Below, piece by piece: positions 56,352 to 64,000 of a DNA stretch of 64,000 nt (its first letter is position 1; every line of letters begins with the position of its first letter). The notes below the pieces were generated by a model. It worked only from the letters and a program-made list of their open reading frames with translations. It had not been told where the DNA came from and did no database searches. A program made the translations under genes and the position numbers. Source of the DNA: Rallus limicola. Its lineage: Eukaryota; Chordata; Aves; Gruiformes; Rallidae. Location: contig JAKCOZ010000041.1 in the NCBI GenBank assembly GCA_022605955.1, positions 342,001 to 406,000 of the forward strand. Reading direction: 5' to 3'.

Positions 56352-59300
56352 AGTTTGAACGCCAATAAACATAGGGTGAATCCCAATAAATAGGGGGTGA
56401 ATCCCAATAAACACATTGTGGATCCCAATAAACACAGTGGGAATCCCAATAAATAGAGGGTGACTCCCAATAAACACATTGTAGAGCCCAATAAACACAG
56501 TGGGAATCCCAATAAACACAAGGTGAATCCCAGAAAACACAGCCTGAATCCCAATAAACACATTGTGAATCCCAATAAACACAGTGGGAATCCCAAGAGA
56601 GCCAGGGTAAATCCCAATAAATACAGTGTGGATCCCAATAAACACACACATTGGGAATCCCTATAAACATAGTGGGAATCCAAATAAACACAGGGTGGAT
56701 CCCAATAAACACAGGGTGAATATCAATAAAAACACACAGAGTGAATCCCAAAAAACACAGTCTGGATCTAAATAAACACAGAGTGATTCCCAAAAAACAC
56801 AGTGGGAGTCCAAATAAACACAGTTTGAATCCCAATAAAAAGAGTGTGAATCCCAATAAACACAGTGAGGATACAAATAACTACAGGGTGAATCCCAATA
56901 AGCACAGGGTGAATTCCAGTATACACAGTGTTAATCCCTATAACAGAGTGGGAATCCCAATAAACATAGTGGGAATCCCAAAAAATACAGTGTGAATCCC
57001 AATAAACACAGAGTGAATCCCAATAAACACAGTGGGAATCCCAATAAATAGAGGGTGACTCCCAATAAACACATTGTAGAGCCCAATAAACACAGTGGGA
57101 ATCCCAATAAACACAAGGTGAATCCCAGAAAACACAGCCTGAATCCCAATAAACACATTGTGAATCCCAATAAACACAGTGGGAATCCCAAGAGAGCCAG
57201 GGTAAATCCCAATAAATACAGTGTGGATCCCAATAAACACACACATTGGGAATCCCTATAAACATAGTGGGAATCCAAATAAACACAGGGTGGATCCCAA
57301 TAAACACAGGGTGAATATCAATAAAAACACACAGAGTGAATCCCAAAAAACACAGTCTGGATCTAAATAAACACAGAGTGATTCCCAAAAAACACAGTGG
57401 GAGTCCAAATAAACACAGTTTGAATCCCAATAAAAAGAGTGTGAATCCCAATAAACACAGTGAGGATACAAATAACTACAGGGTGAATCCCAATAAGCAC
57501 AGGGTGAATTCCAGTATACACAGTGTTAATCCCTATAACAGAGTGGGAATCCCAATAAACATAGTGGGAATCCCAAAAAATACAGTGTGAATCCCAATAA
57601 ACACAGAGTGAATCCCAATAAACACAGGGTGAATCCAAATAAACACAGGGTGGATCCCAATAAACACAGTGTGGATCCAAATAAACACAGGTTGAATCCC
57701 AATAAACACACACATTGGGAATGCCAATAAACACAGTGTGAATCCCAGTAAACACAGGGTGAATCCCAATAAACACACACTTTGGGAATGCCAATAAACA
57801 CAGGGTGAATCCCAATGAACACACACATTGGGAATGCCAATAAACACAGTGTGAATCCCAATAAAGACAGTGTGGATCCCAATAAACACAGGGTGAATCC
57901 CAAAAAACACAGTTTGAACCCCAATAAACACAGTGGGAATACCAATACACAGTGGGAATCCCAATGAACACAGGGTGGATCAAAATAAACACAGTGGGAA
58001 TCCCAATAAATACAGTGGTAATCCCAATAAACACAGGGTGAATCCCAATAAACACATTGTGGATCCCAATAAACACAGTGGAAATCCCAATAAACACACT
58101 GCAAATCCCAATAAACACAGTCTGAATCCCAATAAATACAGTGTGGATCCCAATAAACACACACATTGGGAATCCCAATAAACACAGTGGGAATCCCAAT
58201 AAACACAGAGTGGATCCCAATAAACACAGGGTGATTCCCAAAAAACACAGGTTGAATCCCAATAAAGACAGTGGGAGTCCCAATAAACACAATTTCAACC
58301 CCAATAAACAGAGTGTGAATCCCAATAAACACAGGGTGAACCCTAATAAACATAGTGGGAATCCAAATAAACACAGGGGGAATCCCAATAAACAGAAGGT
58401 GAATCTCAATAAACACAGTGGGAATCCCAATAAACACAGGGTGAATCCCAATAAACACAGTGTGGATCCTAATAAATACAGGGTGAATCCCAATAAGCAC
58501 AGGGTGAATCCCAATAAACACAGTGGGAATCCCAATAAGCACAGTGTTAATCCCAATAATCACAGTGGGAATCCCAAAAAACACAGGGTGAATCCCAATA
58601 AACACAGTTCCAATCCCAATAAACAAAGAGTGAATCCCAATAAACACAGGGTGAATCCTAATAAACACAGTGTGGATCCCAATTAACACAGTGTGGATCC
58701 CAGTAAACACAGTGGGAATCCCAATAAACACAGTGGTAATCCAAATAAACACAGTGTTAATCCTAATAAACACAGGGTGAATCCCAATAAACAAACACAG
58801 GGTGAATCCCAATAAACACAGTATGAATCCCAAAAAACACAGGGTGAATCCTAATAAACACATGGTGGATCCCAATAAACACGGTGGGAATCCCAATAAA
58901 CACAGTTTGAATCCCAATAAACAGAGCGTGAATTGCAATAAACACAGGGTGGATCCCAATAAACACATTGGGAATCCCAAAAAACAGGGTGAATCCTAAT
59001 AAACACAGTTTGAATCCCAATAAACAAAGGGTGAATCCCAATAAACACAGGTTAATCCTAATAAGCACAAGGTGGATCCCAATAAACAGAGTGGGTATCC
59101 CAATAAACACACACAGTTTGAATCCAAATAAACACAGAGTGAATCCAAATAAACACAGAGTGAATCCTAATAAACACAGGTTGAATCCCAATAAACACAG
59201 TGTGGATCCTAATAAACACAGTGGGAATCCCAATAAACACAGTGTGGATCCCAATAAAGACAGGGTGAATCCCAATAAACACAGTGTGGATCCCATAAAC

Positions 59301-62300
59301 ACAGTGGAAATCCCAATAAAGACACACATTGGGAATCTCAATAAACACAGCGTGAATCCCAATAAACACAGGGTGAATCCCAATAAAGACAGTGTGGATC
59401 CCAATAAACACAGGGTGAATCTCAATAAACACAGTGGGAATCCCAATAAACACAGTGGGAATCCCAATAAACACAGGGTGAATCCCAATAAACACATTTT
59501 GGATCCCAGTAAACACAGTGGGAATCCCAGTAAACACAGTGGAAATCCCAATAAAGACACACATTGTGGATCCCAATAAACGCAGTGGGAATCCCAATAA
59601 ACACAGTGCAAATCCTAATAAAGACAGGGTGAATCCCAATAAATACAGTGTGGATCCAATAAACACAGTGGGTATCCCAATAAACACACACAGTTGGAAT
59701 CCCAGTAAACACAGTGGGTATCCAAATAAACACAGCGTGAATCCTAATAAACACAGGGTGGATCCCAATAAGCACAGTGTGGATCCCAATAAACACAGGG
59801 TGAATATCAATAAACAAACACATTGGGAATCCCAAAAAAAACAGTGTGGATCCCAAATAGCACAGTGTAAATCCCAGTGAACACAGTGTGAATCCCAATA
59901 AACACAGCGTGAATTCCAATAACCACAGGGGGAATCCCAAAAAACACACACATTGGGAATGCCAATAAACACAGAGTGAATCCCAATAAACACAGTGTGA
60001 ATCCCAATAAACACAGAGTGAATCCCAATAAACAGAGTGTGGATCCCAATAAACACACACATTGGGAATCTCAGTAAACAGATGGTGAATCCTAATAAAC
60101 ACAGGGGGAATCCCAATAAACACACACATTGGGAATGCCAATAAACACAGAGTGAATCCCAATAAAGACAGTGTGGATCCCAATAATCACAGGGTGAATC
60201 GCAAAAAAACAGAGTTTCAACCCCAATAAACACAGTGGGAATCGCAATAAACACAGGGTGAAACTCAATAAACACAGTGGGAATCCCAAAAAAATCACAG
60301 TGGGAATCCCAATAAACACAGTGTGGATCCCAATAAACACAGTGGGTATCCCAATAAACTCAGTGTGAATCCCAATAAAGACAGTGTGGATCTCAATGAA
60401 CAAAGTTTGAATCCCAATAAAAAGAGTGTGAATTCCAATAAACACACAGTGGATCCCAATAAACACATTGGGAATCCCAAAAAACAGGGTGAATCGTAAT
60501 AAACACAGTTTGAATCCCAATAAAAACAGTGTGGATCCCACATAGCACAGTGTAAATCCCAGTGAACACAGTTTGAATCCCAATAAACACAGGGTGAATC
60601 CCAATAAACACAGGTTAATCCTAATAAGTACAGGGTGGATCCAAATAAACACAGTGGGTATCCCAATAAACACACACAGTTGGAATCCCAATAAACACAG
60701 AGTGAATCCAAATAAACACAGAGTGAATCCTAATAAACACAGAGTGAATCCTAATAAACACAGAGTGAATCCTAATAAACACAGGGTGGTTCCCAATAAG
60801 CACAGTGTGGATCCCAATAAACACACACATTGGGAATCCCAATAAACAGAGTGGGAATCCCAATAAACACAAGGTGGATCCCAATAAACACAGGGTGAAT
60901 CCCAATAAACAAACACATTGGGAATCCCAATAAACACAGTGTGAATCCCAATAAAGACAGTGTGGATCCCAATGAACAAAGTTTGAATCCCAATAAACAG
61001 AGTGTGAATCCCAATAAACACAGGTTGAATCTCAATAAACACACACAGAGTGAATCCCAATAAACACAGTGTGGATCTAAATAAACATAGGATGATTCCC
61101 AAAAATCACAGGTTGAATCCCAATAAAGACAGTGGAGTCCCAATAAACACAGTTTGAATCCCAATAAACAGAGTGTGAATCCCAATAAACACAGGGTGAA
61201 CCCTAATAAACACAGTGGGAATCCCAATAAACACAGTGGGAATCCCAATAAACACAATGTGGATCCTAATAAATACAGGGTGAATCCCAATAAACACAGG
61301 GTGAATCCCAATAAACAGAGTGGGAATCCCAATAAACACAGTGTGAATCCCAATAAACACAGGGTGGATCCCAATAAATACAGTGGGAATCCCAATAAAC
61401 ACAGTTTGAATACAAATAAACAGAGCGTGAATCCCAATAAACACAGGGTGAATCCCAATTAACACAGTGTGGATCCCAATAAACACAGTGGGAATCCCAA
61501 TAAACACAGTGTGGATCCCAATAAACACACACATTGGGAATCTCAATAAACACAGGGTGAATCCCAATAAACACATTGGTAATCCAAATAAACAGAGTGT
61601 TAATCCCAGTAAACAAACACAGGGTGAATCCCAATAAACACAGGGTGAATCCAAATAAACACAGTGCTAATCCCAGTAAACACAGTGGTAGTCCCAATAA
61701 ACACAGAAGTAAACCCAATAAACACACACAGTTGGAATCCCAATAAACACAGTGGTAATCCCAATAAACACAGGGTGAATCCCAATAAACACAGTGGTAA
61801 TCCCAATAAACACAGTGTTAATCCCAAAAACACAGAAGGAATCCAAATAAACACAGTGGGAATCCCAATAAATACAGTGTGAATCCCAATAAACACAGTG
61901 TGGATCCCAATAAACACAGTGTGGATCCCAATAAACACACACATAGGGGATCCTTAATAAACACAGAGGGCATCTCAAGAAAAACAGTGTGAATCCCAAT
62001 ATAGACAGTGGAAATCCCAATAAACACAGGGTGAATCCCAGTAAATACAGTGTGGATTCCAGTAAACACACACATTGGGAATCCCAATAAACACAGTGTG
62101 AATCCCAGTAAATACAGTGGGTATCCCAATAAACACATTGTGGATCCCAATAAACACAGGGTGAATCCAAATAAACACAGTGTGAATCCCAATAAACACA
62201 CACATTGGGAATCTCAATAACCACAGGGTGAATCCCAATAAAAACACATTGGGAATCCCAAAAAAGACAGATTGTATCCCAATAAATACAGTGTGGATCC

Positions 62301-63350
62301 CCATAAACCCAGTGTGGATCCCAATAAACGCAGTGTGAATCCCAATAAAGACAGGGTGGATCCCAGTAAACACAGTGTGGATCCCAATAAACACAGTGTG
62401 AATCCCAATAAAGACAGGGTGGTTCCCCATAAACACAGTTTGGATCCCAATAAACACAGTGTGAATCCCAATAAAGACAGGGAGTATCCCAATAAACACA
62501 GTGTGAATCCCAATAAACACAGTGTGAGTCCCCATAAACACAGTGTGGATCCCAATAAAGACAGGGTGTATCCCAATAAACACAGTGTGAATCCCAATAA
62601 ACACACACAGTGTGAATCCCAATAAACACAGTGTGAATCCCAATAAACACAGTGGGATTCCCAATAAACACAGGGTGAATCCCAATAAACACAGTGGGAA
62701 TCTCAATAAACTCAGTGTGGATCCCAATAAACACACACAGTGGGAATCCCAATAAACACAAAGTGAACCTCAATAAACACAGGGTGAATCTCAATAAACA
62801 CAGTGTGGATCCCAATAAACACAGTGTGGATCCCAATAAACACACACATTGGGAATCTCAATAAACACAGGGTGAATCCCAATAAAAACACATTGGGAAT
62901 CCCAATAAAAACACAATGGGAATCCCAATAAAAACAGATTGTATCCAAAAACTACAGTGTGGATCCCCATAAACACAGTGTGGATCCCAATAAACACAGA
63001 GTGAATTCCAATAAACACAGTGTGGATCCCAACAAAGACAGTGTGAATCCCAATAAACACACACAGTGTGAATCCCAATAAACACAGGGTGAATCCAAAT
63101 AAACACTCACAGTGGTTATCCCAATAAACACAGTGGGATTCCCAATAAACACAGGGTGAATCTCAATGAACTCAGTGTGGATCCCAATAAACACACACAG
63201 TGGGAATCCCAATATACACAAAGTGAACCTCAATAAACACAGGGTGAATCTCAATAAACACAGTGTGGATCCCAATAAACACAGTGTGGATCCCAATAAA
63301 GACAGTGTGGATCCAAATAAAAAAACACAGTGGGAATCCCAATGAACACA
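56352..63350 (+). repeat. 7-kb minisatellite, 21-bp unit with AATAAA
   Basis: The basic unit is AATCCCAATAAACACA followed by a variable five-base piece such as GTGGG, GGGTG or GTGTG. Over 300 copies fit the length. Some units carry extra CACA (25 bp). Twenty-one bases is seven codons, so plus-strand frames read NPNKHSV/NPNKHRV and minus-strand frames read IGIHTVF, LGFTLCL or WDSHCVY with no stops for hundreds of codons. These are not genes. Confidence 0.97.
56400..57590 (+). repeat. 595-bp tandem duplication inside the 21-bp array
   Basis: Landmarks at 56,460, 56,661 and 56,741 recur at 57,055, 57,256 and 57,336, each exactly 595 bp later, with matching irregular units such as CAAGAGAGCCAGGGTAAATC. 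The start of the duplicated block is approximate. Confidence 0.9.
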
Positions 63351-63354
63351 GTCC

Positions 63355-63460
63355 TATCCTCATCCTCTATTCTTCCTCCACTTACCTGTATTCCTCCTTA
63401 GTGTTCTTCCTCATATTCTTCATGTCCTGTCTTCCTCCTCCTCCTCCTCCTCCTCCACAG
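63355..63460 (+). repeat. Short polypyrimidine array piece at the third-copy junction
   Basis: TATTCTTCCTCCACTTACCT and TTCTTCCTCATATTCTTCAT are units of the right-arm array. They follow the 21-bp array directly and end in a (CTC)n run before GC-rich arm sequence. Confidence 0.9.
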
Positions 63461-64000
63461 AGTCTGCAGGGGCCGGGCTGTGGGAGCACCATGGTCCCTA
63501 GTGACCGTTGGTTGCTAAGGACTCTGTGGCGTCTGCAGGAAGTGACATAGGGGCTGCTGCCTGCTCTGCCCCGCCCCAGCCCAGCTGCCTCCCAGCCCCT
63601 CCTGGGCAGGGAAAGGGCTTGGGGGTGCCCTCAGCCCCTACCAGCAGCTCTTGGGAATCCCTTCCTTCCACCCAGTTCTTTTGCATTTCTCTCTGGTGGG
63701 TTTTTTCCTACTTCTCCCTCCCCCCCATCACCCCGCCCCAGCCCCTGCATGACACTTGATCCTGCTCTTTATTTACTCTTTGGGGAGGAGTGGTGTTTCC
63801 TTTGCTTCCTCCCCCCTTTCTCCTCTTAGATTTCTCTTTCTTCACCCCCACCTCCACACCCTTCTTTGGTGGTGGTGGAAGGAGGGGGCTGTTTCCATGT
63901 CCTCCCCATCTGCTGCTTCCTGCTCTTTCCATCTTTGTTGTTGGGATTTTTCCCTGCCCGTCCCCATCCCTACCTCCTGTCCTCTCCTTTCCTCTTTTTC
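63461..64000 (+). repeat. Third, partial copy of the arm, direct to the right arm
   Basis: GTCTGCAGGGGCCGGGCTGT onward matches 54,233 onward base for base with few differences and runs to the window end. About 190 bp of arm sequence (54,040-54,230) between array and GC-rich block is missing here. The RFX-like and GC-box motifs are present at 63,501-63,520 and about 63,570. Confidence 0.95.

Noticed and set aside
57526..58980. 484-codon minus-strand frame, and neighbours of 250-405 codons
   Set aside because: They are produced by the 21-bp unit, whose seven-codon period lacks minus-strand stops. All frames give heptad repeats such as IGIHTVF.
56352..63350. CRISPR-like array of regular repeats
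   Set aside because: Units are contiguous with no unique spacers, in a vertebrate genome. It is a minisatellite.

Overview
This window looks like avian nuclear DNA, probably from a passerine. The evidence is several CR1 retrotransposon 3' ends, an olfactory receptor fragment of the expanded bird OR14-like type, and LTR retrovirus pieces whose ends read TGTCCTGGTTTCA / TGAAACCAGGACA, as in bird endogenous retroviruses. There are no prokaryotic gene signals. Most long open frames are artefacts of tandem repeats.

Region 1 (1-21,163) is ordinary-looking bird sequence. On the minus strand, five splice-compatible exons (signal peptide 5,488-5,599; possible Ig-like exon 4,520-4,915; hinge 3,610-3,705; transmembrane 1,906-2,050; tail with stop and poly(A) signal 1,411-1,568) suggest a small type I membrane receptor with a TREM/CD300-like layout. 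The Ig-like exon has stops, so the gene may be dead. Next come an LTR with a tRNA-Lys-type primer site, a 5S rRNA fragment, CR1 copies, ERV-derived repeats, a possible plus-strand gene leading into a 45-bp coding minisatellite, and an olfactory receptor pseudogene fragment.

Region 2 (21,164-56,351) is a giant inverted repeat. The left arm (21,164-32,340) and right arm (35,614-56,351) flank a spacer of about 3.3 kb. Each arm carries, from outside inwards, an ERV-derived segment, a purine/pyrimidine-rich segment, a GC-rich promoter-like block, a very long polypurine/polypyrimidine minisatellite, and about 2.1 kb of more complex sequence with two conserved ORFs. The minisatellite's purine strand repeatedly carries a consensus 5' splice site (CAGGTAAGTGG) in GAA/GGA-rich sequence. 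The right arm is longer mainly because a block of about 4.43 kb is present almost three times. The spacer holds a CR1 end, an inverted relative of the 7.2-7.9 kb repeat, and a minisatellite of ZNF143-like motifs.

Region 3 (56,352-63,350) is a 7-kb minisatellite with a 21-bp basic unit that contains AATAAA in nearly every copy, including a 595-bp duplicated block. Region 4 (63,355-64,000) is the start of a third copy of the arm, in the same direction as the right arm and sharing sequence variants with it. The locus therefore appears to be an amplified, palindromic, satellite-rich region, possibly larger than this window.
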